The notes under the pieces: generated by a model | The model's input: the letters and a program-made list of their open reading frames with translations, nothing else | Databases searched by the model: none | What the model was told of the DNA's origin: nothing | Shown: positions 6,570-11,549 of the stretch, in pieces | Numbering within the stretch: position 1 is the first letter of the stretch | Layout of the letters: each line of letters starts with the position of its first letter | From: DATJWY01 sp035500775 | GTDB taxonomy: Bacteria > Pseudomonadota > Alphaproteobacteria > Acetobacterales > Acetobacteraceae | Direction: 5' to 3' | Length of the DNA: 11,549 nucleotides | Assembly: GCA_035500775.1 (NCBI GenBank) | Contig: DATJWY010000127.1 | Span: 1 to 11,549, forward strand | Made by a program: the position numbers and the translations under genes

Positions 6570-7502
6570 ATGAAGATCGTCGCCTGCAACAGCAATCGCC
6601 CCCTTGCCGAGGCGGTCGCCGCATCCCTCAATCTGCCGCTCACCCGCGCTTCCGTCCGCCGCTTCGCTGACATGGAAGTGTTCGTCGAGATCCATGAGAA
6701 CGTCCGTGGCGAGGACGTCTTCGTGGTCCAGAGCACCTCCTATCCGGCGAACGACAACCTGATGGAACTGCTGATCATGCTGGACGCGCTCCGGCGCAGC
6801 TCCGCCCGGCGGGTGACGGCGGTGATCCCGTATTTCGGCTACGCCCGGCAGGACCGTAAGTCCGCCCCGCGCACGCCGATCAGCGCCAAGCTGGTGGCCA
6901 ACCTCATCGCCGAGGCCGGGGCGCACCGCGTGCTGACCATGGATCTGCATGCCGGCCAGATTCAGGGCTTCTTCGACATCCCGGTCGATAACCTCTTCGC
7001 CGCGCCGCTCTTCGTCCATGACATCCAGGAGCGTTACAGCAACCGCGACATCATGATCGTCTCCCCGGACGTGGGCGGCGTGGTGCGCGCCCGGCAGCTC
7101 GCGAGCCGCCTCGGCCGGGATCTCGCGATCATCGACAAGCGGCGCGAGCGGGCCGGCGTTTCCGAGGTGATGAACGTCATCGGCGACGTCTCCGGCCGCG
7201 ACTGCATCCTGGTGGACGATATCTGCGACTCGGGCGGCACGCTCTGCAACGGCGCCGCGGCGCTGATCAAGAACGGGGCGACGTCAGTCAGCGTCTACGT
7301 GACGCATGGCGTGCTCTCGGGCGGCGCGGTGGCGCGCATCGCCTCCTCGCCGATCGAGATGGTGACGCTCACCGACAGCATTCTCGCGACGGAGGCGGTG
7401 CGCCTCGCCGACAATGTCCGGCAGATCTCCATCGCCCCCCTGCTGGCCGAGGCGATCCGCCGCATCACCGACGAAAGCTCCGTCAGCTCGCTCTTCGACT
7501 GA
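6570..7502 (+). CDS. prs: Ribose-phosphate pyrophosphokinase (PRPP synthetase)
   Basis: Prs transfers pyrophosphate from ATP to ribose-5-phosphate, making PRPP for nucleotide, histidine, tryptophan and NAD synthesis, so it also feeds the pathway containing NadD. The 310-residue length is standard for class I enzymes. Seen are FADMEVFVEI near residue 32, YFGYARQDRK (88-97) for ATP, DLHAGQIQGFFDIPVDNL (125-142), SPDVGGVVRAR (165-175), the flexible catalytic loop KRRERAG (190-196) and the PRPP-binding loop VDDICDSGGTL (215-225). The start ATG at 6570 gives MKIVACNSNRPLAEA, the usual N-terminus; no strong Shine-Dalgarno sequence precedes it. It follows its own promoter and is followed by two terminator-like hairpins, suggesting a single-gene transcript. 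Confidence 0.97.
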   Translation: MKIVACNSNRPLAEAVAASLNLPLTRASVRRFADMEVFVEIHENVRGEDVFVVQSTSYPANDNLMELLIMLDALRRSSARRVTAVIPYFGYARQDRKSAPRTPISAKLVANLIAEAGAHRVLTMDLHAGQIQGFFDIPVDNLFAAPLFVHDIQERYSNRDIMIVSPDVGGVVRARQLASRLGRDLAIIDKRRERAGVSEVMNVIGDVSGRDCILVDDICDSGGTLCNGAAALIKNGATSVSVYVTHGVLSGGAVARIASSPIEMVTLTDSILATEAVRLADNVRQISIAPLLAEAIRRITDESSVSSLFD

Positions 7503-7512
7503 GCCGGCCATT

Positions 7513-7544
7513 CCGTCTCCGCCGGGCCCGGCCGGCGGAGACGG
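7513..7544 (+). terminator. Perfect 13-bp hairpin 10 nt after prs
   Basis: CCGTCTCCGCCGG (7513-7525) pairs perfectly with CCGGCGGAGACGG (7532-7544) around a 6-nt loop. No T-run follows, so it may be a GC-rich terminator, a transcript-end stabiliser, or act together with the next hairpin. Confidence 0.55.
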
Positions 7545-7561
7545 CCGCGTGCGTCCGGGCC

Positions 7562-7609
7562 ACAGGCAGGTGCCCGGCCGTGTCCCGATTGCCGGCACAG
7601 TCCTGTTTT
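7562..7609 (+). terminator. Second terminator-like hairpin after prs, with T-run
   Basis: ACAGG...GTGC-C-CGGC (7562-7578) pairs with GCCG-GCAC...CCTGT (7591-7606), with a small bulge and internal loop, and is followed at once by TTTTGTGTT. Stem plus T-run resembles a rho-independent terminator. It lies before the histidine phosphatase gene, so that gene probably has its own promoter in 7610-7734, where none is obvious. Confidence 0.45.
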
Positions 7610-7734
7610 GTGTTGAGCGCTGGGCGCGGATAGTCCAAATCAGTCTTCACTCCAACCGCGCCGCGCATCATCAGCGCCTGACAGCGCACCCGGCGGTGCG
7701 GCGTGCCCTGCAAGCCTACGGCGAGACCTGATCC

Positions 7735-8310
7735 GTGTCCGAATCCATCACGACGACGGAAGACCTGACCCACAAGACCTTCTGGTTCCTGCGCCACGGG
7801 GAGACCGACTGGAATGCCGAGGGGCGGTCCCAGGGTCGCACCGATATTCCGCTGAACCAGAACGGCATCGAGCAGGGGAACCGGGCGGCGAAGACGCTCC
7901 GGCATCGCGGCATCCGCGCCATCGTCTCCTCGCCGCTGATCCGCGCCCGGGACACGGCCTCCATCGTCGGCGAGGCGCTCGGCCTGCCGGTGATGCTGGA
8001 CGAGGGGTTGCAGGAAGTCAGCTTCGGCGACCAGGAAGGCCAGCCGATGGGCAATTGGTACGATGACTGGATCGCCGGCGGCTACACGCCGAAGGGGGGC
8101 GAGACCTTCGCCGACCTGAAGGCGCGGGCGGTGGCGGCGTTCAACCGCGCCTTGACCCAGCCGGCGCCGGTGCTTGTGATCGGGCACGGGGCGATGTTCC
8201 GCGCCCTGCGCGCCGCCATGGGCCTGCCGCCCAACGTACGCACCCCGAACGCGCTGCCGCTACTCTGCCATCCCGGAAGCGCGGCCTGGACGTTGCAGGC
8301 GTTGGGGTAA
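7735..8310 (+). CDS. Histidine phosphatase family protein (phosphoglycerate-mutase-like)
   Basis: This is a 191-residue branch 1 histidine phosphatase. The phosphoacceptor histidine is in LRHGETDWN (H21), followed by GRTDIPLNQNG (35-44), SSPLIRARDTA (65-75), the acidic residue in LQEVSFGDQEG (E94), and the second catalytic histidine in VIGHGAMFRALR (H151). Such proteins include GpmB-like broad-specificity phosphatases, CobC and true cofactor-dependent mutases. The short length points to a phosphatase and not glycolytic GpmA, but the substrate is not determinable. The start is GTG at 7735; the frame begins MSESITTTEDLTHK. No strong Shine-Dalgarno sequence is visible. Repeat copy E starts 31 nt after the stop. 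Confidence 0.9.
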   Translation: MSESITTTEDLTHKTFWFLRHGETDWNAEGRSQGRTDIPLNQNGIEQGNRAAKTLRHRGIRAIVSSPLIRARDTASIVGEALGLPVMLDEGLQEVSFGDQEGQPMGNWYDDWIAGGYTPKGGETFADLKARAVAAFNRALTQPAPVLVIGHGAMFRALRAAMGLPPNVRTPNALPLLCHPGSAAWTLQALG

Positions 8311-8341
8311 TACCAACCGCCTTATTGATTGACCCACCTGA

Positions 8342-8428
8342 AAGGCCAGGGGCTTTGCCCCTGGACCCCACGGGGGCCTCAAGGCCCCGTCGTGCGTAAG
8401 CACGCCTACGCAGGGCGGGCTCAACCTT
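8342..8428. repeat. Modular palindromic repeat, copy E (short form)
   Basis: AAGGCCAGGGGCTTTGCCCCTGG (hairpin 1) is followed by ACCCC, GGGGCC-TCAA-GGCCCC, then CGTGC-GTAA-GCACG, and a degenerate right end with CCTT at 8425-8428. It sits between the convergent ends of the histidine phosphatase and the lipoprotein gene, where it could act as a bidirectional terminator. Hairpin 2 is absent. Confidence 0.75.
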
Positions 8429-8434
8429 GCAGAA

Positions 8435-8989
8435 TCACGGGACCTGGATCGTCATTTGTCCTGTAGATACATGGTTGCTCGTGTCAGTAGCGGCGCCCGT
8501 GAGTGTTATCGTTCCACTGCCTGCGAACGCTTCAGCCGGTCCCGTGTCAGTCATTGCCGTTTGGCGACAATCTATCTGGAGAAAATTGACCGGGATGTAA
8601 GAGAGGGAGACTGAGTTCTGCGCAGGCTTAAAGAGTGAGTTCTGAGGCGGCATCGCCGCCGTAACCGCGGAATTGGAGCTTCCGCCATTAAAACCGGCTG
8701 GTGGATTTCGGCTGTCATAGGCGGCGCAGTTTACGAACCCGTTTGAATGCACCGTCATTCCGGTCAGACCGGCACCTGACCAGGCGTTAAACGTTAGCGA
8801 CAGCGAATCTCTGATCTGCGCAAGATGGACCGTGCCTGGGTTTGCAGGAAAGTTTTGATTCTTACCCGTGAATTGATCGTGCACAGTCCAAGAAACATCG
8901 GGCGGCGTAGGACTTGGGCCAGTCGAATGGCACGCTGTCAAAGCGAACATAACCGGGAGTAGAGTGAGGGGGATAGGTCTGCTCTGCAT
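8435..8989 (-). CDS. Unrecognised secreted lipoprotein in compositionally foreign DNA
   Basis: This is a 184-residue protein that I do not recognise. It begins MQSRPIPLTLLPVMFALTAC, a lipoprotein signal peptide with lipobox LTAC (C20), so the mature form should be lipid-anchored. The mature part is Ser/Thr/Asn-rich without charged helices, alternates polar and hydrophobic residues in a beta-like manner, and has two more cysteines (C88, C141) that could form a disulfide. The C-terminus GSGTITLTGAATDTSNH...GQMTIQV looks like paired beta strands, an Ig-like or adhesin-like fold by inference only. The start ATG (8989) has GGAGG 5 nt upstream; an in-frame GTG at 9001 is less likely. Base composition and codons (AGA, CTA, TTG, many A/T-ending) differ sharply from neighbours, suggesting horizontal acquisition. 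Confidence 0.75.
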   Translation of the reverse strand: MQSRPIPLTLLPVMFALTACHSTGPSPTPPDVSWTVHDQFTGKNQNFPANPGTVHLAQIRDSLSLTFNAWSGAGLTGMTVHSNGFVNCAAYDSRNPPAGFNGGSSNSAVTAAMPPQNSLFKPAQNSVSLSYIPVNFLQIDCRQTAMTDTGPAEAFAGSGTITLTGAATDTSNHVSTGQMTIQVP

Positions 8990-9015
8990 GGAGTCCTCCA
9001 CCTTTCTAATCTAGA

Positions 9016-9127
9016 GGCCCTATTTGCATTAGGTGTTGATCCAATGGAATTTCCAATGAATTCAATAAATTATTTTTGAAGGAAATCCGCGACCACGCAA
9101 GTTGAAATACTCAATGCAAATAGAGCC
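9016..9127. repeat. 15-bp inverted repeat bounding an AT-rich leader
   Basis: GGCCCTATTTGCATT (9016-9030) and AATGCAAATAGAGCC (9113-9127) are inverted copies with one mismatch, separated by 82 bp of the most AT-rich DNA in the window. The interior also has a short imperfect direct repeat, CCAATGGAATT / CCAATGAATT (9041-9062). It lies directly upstream of the lipoprotein gene. It could be a pair of regulator sites, the ends of a small insertion, or a cruciform. Confidence 0.65.
9072..9100 (-). promoter_or_regulatory. Tentative promoter for the lipoprotein gene
   Basis: On the minus strand TTGCGT (9100-9095) and AAAAAT (9077-9072) are 17 bp apart. The match is modest, but the position inside the AT-rich stretch fits, giving a leader of roughly 75 nt. 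Confidence 0.25.
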
Positions 9128-9230
9128 AATCTAAAGCATTCCTGCGGATCTCCAAGGACCTCGGCTGCCGGGTGCAGTGGATGGGCTGCGGAAGCACGGC
9201 CGGGCATGCAGATGGTCAAGTGAACGGGTG

Positions 9231-9264
9231 CGCATGACGGGTCCAGGGCGGAGCCCCTGGTCTT
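9231..9264 (-). repeat. Modular palindromic repeat, copy F (end fragment)
   Basis: Read on the minus strand, TTGAAGACCAGGGGCTCC then GCCCTGGACCCGTCATGCG is the outer hairpin plus half of the CCCCGTCATGCG module seen in copies C and D. It starts 8 nt after the NnrU-family gene's stop. The rest of the element is missing. Confidence 0.65.
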
Positions 9265-9272
9265 CAACGAAC

Positions 9273-9953
9273 TCACCCCATCGGCAGCGCGCTGACGCCG
9301 ATGAGCCGCGGATGCGCCCAGAGCGTCAGCCCCCACAGCACGACGCCCACGATCACCGGCCACCAGCCGATCTCCTCCGGCACGAACCGGGTCCGCCCTC
9401 CGGCGATGGCGCCGAAGGGCACGATGGAAGTGACAGCGGCGAAGCCGCGCCATCCCTCTGGGTCGCGTTCCGCCATCTTGGCGTCGATCGAGGGCATCCC
9501 GGCCAGCGCGGTCACCAGGAAGGCGCCGAAGAACAGCAGCGACGCCGTGTCGCCATTGCCCAGGACGTGCACCGCCGCCCAGAGCACGAAGGACCACAGC
9601 ATGGGGTGCCGTGTCACCCGCAGCATGCCGTGCGGCGTCTGGCGCAGCGCGGACTCTTCGCCGACCAAGGTGGGGTTGCGCGTCAGGATCGATGCGGCGA
9701 ACAGCAGGAAGGCGGCCAGCATGATGCCCACCAGCACCCAGCGCAGCCATGCCGGCGCCGCCCAGAGCAACACGAACGGCGCGTGGTTGTAGGCGCTCAC
9801 CAGGAATCCGATCGCCAGGACCGAGAGCAGGGAAAAGGCGGCGCGGAAACCCATCTCTCCCAGGCGCCGGGCCAGCACCCGTCGCAGCCTGCTTCCCGCG
9901 ATGCCGATATGCACGCCGATCCAGACCAGTGCCGCCACCGTCAGCCAGGCCAT
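9273..9953 (-). CDS. NnrU family integral membrane protein
   Basis: This is a 226-residue, mostly hydrophobic protein with about six membrane segments (near residues 3-20, 38-54, 71-89, 117-132, 137-153 and 196-212). The diagnostic block is LRVTRHPMLWSFVLWAAVHV followed by LGNGD (111-135), typical of NnrU (PF07298) and related to isoprenylcysteine methyltransferase-like folds. NnrU was named for linkage to nitrite/NO reduction genes in Rhodobacter, and the plant carotene isomerase Z-ISO is a distant relative; no denitrification or carotenoid genes are nearby, so the role here is open. The start ATG (9953-9951) is preceded by GGAGG with a short spacer. It is divergent from rplY across 229 bp. 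Confidence 0.88.
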   Translation of the reverse strand: MAWLTVAALVWIGVHIGIAGSRLRRVLARRLGEMGFRAAFSLLSVLAIGFLVSAYNHAPFVLLWAAPAWLRWVLVGIMLAAFLLFAASILTRNPTLVGEESALRQTPHGMLRVTRHPMLWSFVLWAAVHVLGNGDTASLLFFGAFLVTALAGMPSIDAKMAERDPEGWRGFAAVTSIVPFGAIAGGRTRFVPEEIGWWPVIVGVVLWGLTLWAHPRLIGVSALPMG

Positions 9954-10097
9954 GCCCGCCCTCCGAAGCTTTCTGGAACCAAGCCTACCACGGACAGGGT
10001 GGGTTCGAGGCCGCTTTCCTGGCCGCCTTCCATGGCGCGGCCGGTGACGGCGCGTGGCCGTCCGGACGGGGCATCGTGGCGGCGGGGCGAATCGTCC

Positions 10098-10126
10098 TTG
10101 ACTCTCCCGCCCCCCTCGCGTAACGC
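10098..10126 (+). promoter_or_regulatory. Possible promoter of rplY-pth
   Basis: CTTGACT carries a good -35 (TTGACT, 10098-10103). The hexamer 17 bp downstream is TAACGC (10121-10126), a poor -10 match. If used, transcription would start near 10133, at the foot of the leader hairpin. Confidence 0.35.
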
Positions 10127-10133
10127 CCACCCC

Positions 10134-10168
10134 CGCGCTCGGCACCCCTGGAGGCCGGCGCGTTTTTT
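10134..10168 (+). terminator. Terminator-like hairpin with T6 in the rplY leader
   Basis: CGCGC-t-CGGC (10134-10143) pairs with GCCG-GCGCG (10154-10162): nine GC pairs with one bulged T and a 10-nt loop, followed directly by TTTTTT (10163-10168). This is the form of a rho-independent terminator on the plus strand. It ends only 4 nt before the rplY Shine-Dalgarno GGAG (10173-10176). The nearest upstream plus-strand gene ends at 8310, with two minus-strand genes between, so an attenuator or leader structure is as likely as a terminator of distant transcription. Confidence 0.6.
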
Positions 10169-10182
10169 GTTTGGAGCGAACC

Positions 10183-10848
10183 ATGGCCAATTTCGTCACG
10201 ATCGAGGCCGAGGCGCGCGAGCGGGCTGGTAAGGGGGCGGCGCGCGCGACTCGGCGAGCAGGCAAGGTGCCTGCTGTTATCTACGGTGCGAAGCAGGAGC
10301 CGACGCTGATCGCGCTCGATCCGCGCCTCGTCATGCGCGAGCTGCATCGCGGCGGCTGGCGGTCCCGCCTGTACGAGCTGAACGTCGATGGCACCGCCTC
10401 CCGCGCCCTGATGCGCGAGGTGCAGTTCCACCCGGTCACCGACAAGCCGGAGCATGTGGACTTCCAGCGCCTGGCGCCGGGCGAGCACATCCGCGTCGCC
10501 GTCACCGTGCATTTCCTCAATGAGGCGATCTCGCCCGGCCTGAAGCGCGGCGGCGTGCTCAACATCGTCCGCCACACGGTCGAGGTGTTCGCCGATCCGG
10601 ACACGGTGCCCGAGCATTTCGAGGTCGATCTCGGCGCGCTCGACATCAACGACAACGTGCGCTGGCACGACCTGAAGGGCGCCGAGGGCGTCCGCCCGGT
10701 CATCACCGACCGCGATTTCGTCATCGCGACGGTTGCCGCGCCGGCCAAGCTGCCGGAAGCCCCGGCGGAGCAGCAGGCCGCCGCCGCCGCGCCGGCGAAG
10801 GGCAAGGCCGCGGCCAAGCCGGCCGCCAAGCCGGCTGCCAAGAAGTAA
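10183..10848 (+). CDS. rplY: 50S ribosomal protein L25 (bL25), long TL5/CTC form
   Basis: bL25 binds 5S rRNA in the central protuberance of the large subunit. The 221-residue protein has the N-terminal 5S-binding domain (about 1-93, with RERAGKGAARATRRAGKVPAV near 12-32, IYGAK and MREVQFHPV), the C-terminal CTC/TL5 domain (about 98-187, HVDFQRLAPGEHIRVAVTV into it, then VLNIVRHTVEV), and a disordered Ala/Lys/Pro tail (188-221). E. coli L25 has only the first domain; the long form is usual in alphaproteobacteria. ATG 10183 is chosen over an in-frame TTG at 10171 because GGAG at 10173-10176 sits correctly before it and MANFV fits the family. pth follows after 21 bp, a conserved pairing. Confidence 0.96.
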   Translation: MANFVTIEAEARERAGKGAARATRRAGKVPAVIYGAKQEPTLIALDPRLVMRELHRGGWRSRLYELNVDGTASRALMREVQFHPVTDKPEHVDFQRLAPGEHIRVAVTVHFLNEAISPGLKRGGVLNIVRHTVEVFADPDTVPEHFEVDLGALDINDNVRWHDLKGAEGVRPVITDRDFVIATVAAPAKLPEAPAEQQAAAAAPAKGKAAAKPAAKPAAKK

Positions 10849-10869
10849 CGTCGCGACGCGGGCCAGGCC

Positions 10870-11439
10870 ATGCTGCTTTGGGTCGGTCTCGGCAATCCGG
10901 AGCCGAACATGGCCCGGCAGCGGCATAATATCGGCTTCATGGCCATCGATGTGATCGCGCGCCGCCACGGGTTCTCCCCGTGGCGGCAGCGGTTCAAGGG
11001 CCTCACCGCCGAGGGCATCATCGGCGGCCAGCGCATTCTGGCGCTGAAGCCGCAGACCTACATGAATCTGTCCGGCGAATCGGTGCAGCCCGCCTGCGCC
11101 TTCTTCAAGATTCCGCCGGAGCATGTGACCGCCTTCCATGACGAGCTGGACCTCGCCCCCGGCAAGCTGCGGGTGAAGAAGGGCGGCGGCGCCGCCGGGC
11201 ATAACGGCCTGCGCAGCATGGATCGCATGCTGGGGACGCCGGAATACTGGCGGGTTCGCCTCGGCATTGGCCATCCCGGCTCCAAGGAGCGGGTCACGGG
11301 CCATGTGCTCGGGGATTTCGCCAAGGCGGACCAGGACTGGCTGGTGCCGCTCCTGGATATGGTGGCGGACGCGGCGCCGCTGCTGGCCGAGGGGCGGCCC
11401 GAGGAATTCATGAGCCGCGTCGCGGCGCAGAAGGTTTGA
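10870..11439 (+). CDS. pth: Peptidyl-tRNA hydrolase (Pth1)
   Basis: Pth cleaves the ester bond of peptidyl-tRNAs released prematurely from ribosomes and recycles tRNA. The 189-residue length is standard. All core residues are present: GLGNP (6-10, N9), the catalytic histidine in RHNIGF (H19), KPQTYMNLSG (60-69, N66), FHDELDL (D91) and GGGAAGHNGLRS (105-116, N112). The segment between GLGNP and RHN reads EPNMARQ, so the common Gly and Tyr of NPGxxYxxTRHN are Glu and Met here. It is probably co-transcribed with rplY; the Shine-Dalgarno sequence is weak. The TGA stop's final A is the first base of repeat copy G. Confidence 0.97.
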   Translation: MLLWVGLGNPEPNMARQRHNIGFMAIDVIARRHGFSPWRQRFKGLTAEGIIGGQRILALKPQTYMNLSGESVQPACAFFKIPPEHVTAFHDELDLAPGKLRVKKGGGAAGHNGLRSMDRMLGTPEYWRVRLGIGHPGSKERVTGHVLGDFAKADQDWLVPLLDMVADAAPLLAEGRPEEFMSRVAAQKV

Positions 11440-11549
11440 AGGCCAGGGGCTTTGCCCCTGGACCCCACTGGGGCCATTGGCCCCAGACCCCATGAGTTAT
11501 GCGGGTCCGGGGGCGCACGCCCCGGGCGGGGTCCAGGGGCGGCGCTCCT
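11439..11549. repeat. Modular palindromic repeat, copy G (cut by window end)
   Basis: AAGGCCAGGGGC-TTT-GCCCCTGG (hairpin 1, starting on the pth stop codon) is followed by ACCCC, then CTGGGGCC-ATT-GGCCCCAG (a hairpin 3 variant), ACCCCATGAGTTATGCGGGTCC, and a right half, GGGGTCCAGGGGCGGCGCTCCT, that looks like the inverted terminal hairpin. The last few bases lie outside the window. Confidence 0.8.

Noticed and set aside
7623..7662. GGCGCGG ... CCGCGCC, a 7-bp stem resembling a tRNA acceptor arm
   Set aside because: The interior is too short (26 nt), with no D, anticodon or T arms and no TTC motif; probably chance or a minor hairpin.
7735..8310. Naming the histidine phosphatase GpmA or GpmB
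   Set aside because: The motifs fix the superfamily only; length and context do not support a specific substrate.
10849..10858. CGTCGCGACG, a 10-bp palindrome between rplY and pth
   Set aside because: Too short and expected by chance in DNA of this composition; no second copy or regulatory context.
9985..11493. A 502-codon minus-strand open frame opposite rplY and pth, and a 365-codon one opposite curA (5172-6269)
   Set aside because: Both are antisense to conserved genes, show no family motifs, and run into repeat sequence at their ends.
447..11549. Recurring repeats considered as a CRISPR array or insertion sequences
   Set aside because: Copies are kilobases apart with genes between them, there are no regular spacers or cas genes, and no element encodes a transposase.

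Overview
The window is very GC-rich chromosomal DNA from an alphaproteobacterium. Three things point to Acetobacteraceae/Rhodospirillales: the order proA-nadD-rsfS-rlmH, a DUF6111-like small membrane protein coupled to cca, and a dense family of GC-rich intergenic palindromic repeats. That placement is inference from gene order and protein character; no rRNA gene is present to confirm it. Most genes are housekeeping.

Layout. Positions 1-3093 (minus strand) hold a run read proA, nadD, rsfS, rlmH: proline synthesis, NAD synthesis, ribosome silencing and 23S rRNA methylation. rlmH runs off the left edge. Positions 3366-4801 (minus) hold a DUF6111-like membrane protein whose stop overlaps the start of cca, the tRNA 3'-end nucleotidyltransferase. 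Positions 5226-6248 (plus) hold a CurA-type NADP-dependent oxidoreductase. Next are prs (PRPP synthetase, 6570-7502, with a good promoter and two hairpins downstream) and a histidine phosphatase (7735-8310), both plus. Positions 8435-8989 (minus) hold an unrecognised lipoprotein in a stretch clearly poorer in GC than its surroundings, with an AT-rich leader bounded by a 15-bp inverted repeat. An NnrU-family membrane protein (9273-9953, minus) is followed by the rplY-pth pair (10183-11439, plus). A terminator-like hairpin lies in the rplY leader.

The most unusual content is not coding. At least seven copies of a modular, hairpin-rich repeat fill the intergenic spaces (about 447, 3231, 4831, 6278, 8342, 9231 and 11439). 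The outer module begins AAGGCCAGGGGC and is itself a hairpin; in the fullest copies it recurs inverted at the far end, so the element has terminal inverted repeats that are each palindromic. Inner hairpins are swapped, inverted or dropped between copies. Six of the seven copies sit just past, or overlap, the 3' end of a gene. In rsfS and pth the A of the TGA stop is the first base of the repeat. In cca the reading frame continues into the repeat and ends inside one of its hairpin loops. Two copies carry a further module inserted in the loop of the outer hairpin. No transposase or RAYT-like protein is encoded here, so the elements, if mobile, depend on something elsewhere.

No tRNA, rRNA, CRISPR array, insertion sequence or defence system was found. 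The repeat family and the anomalous lipoprotein locus are the candidates for something undescribed.
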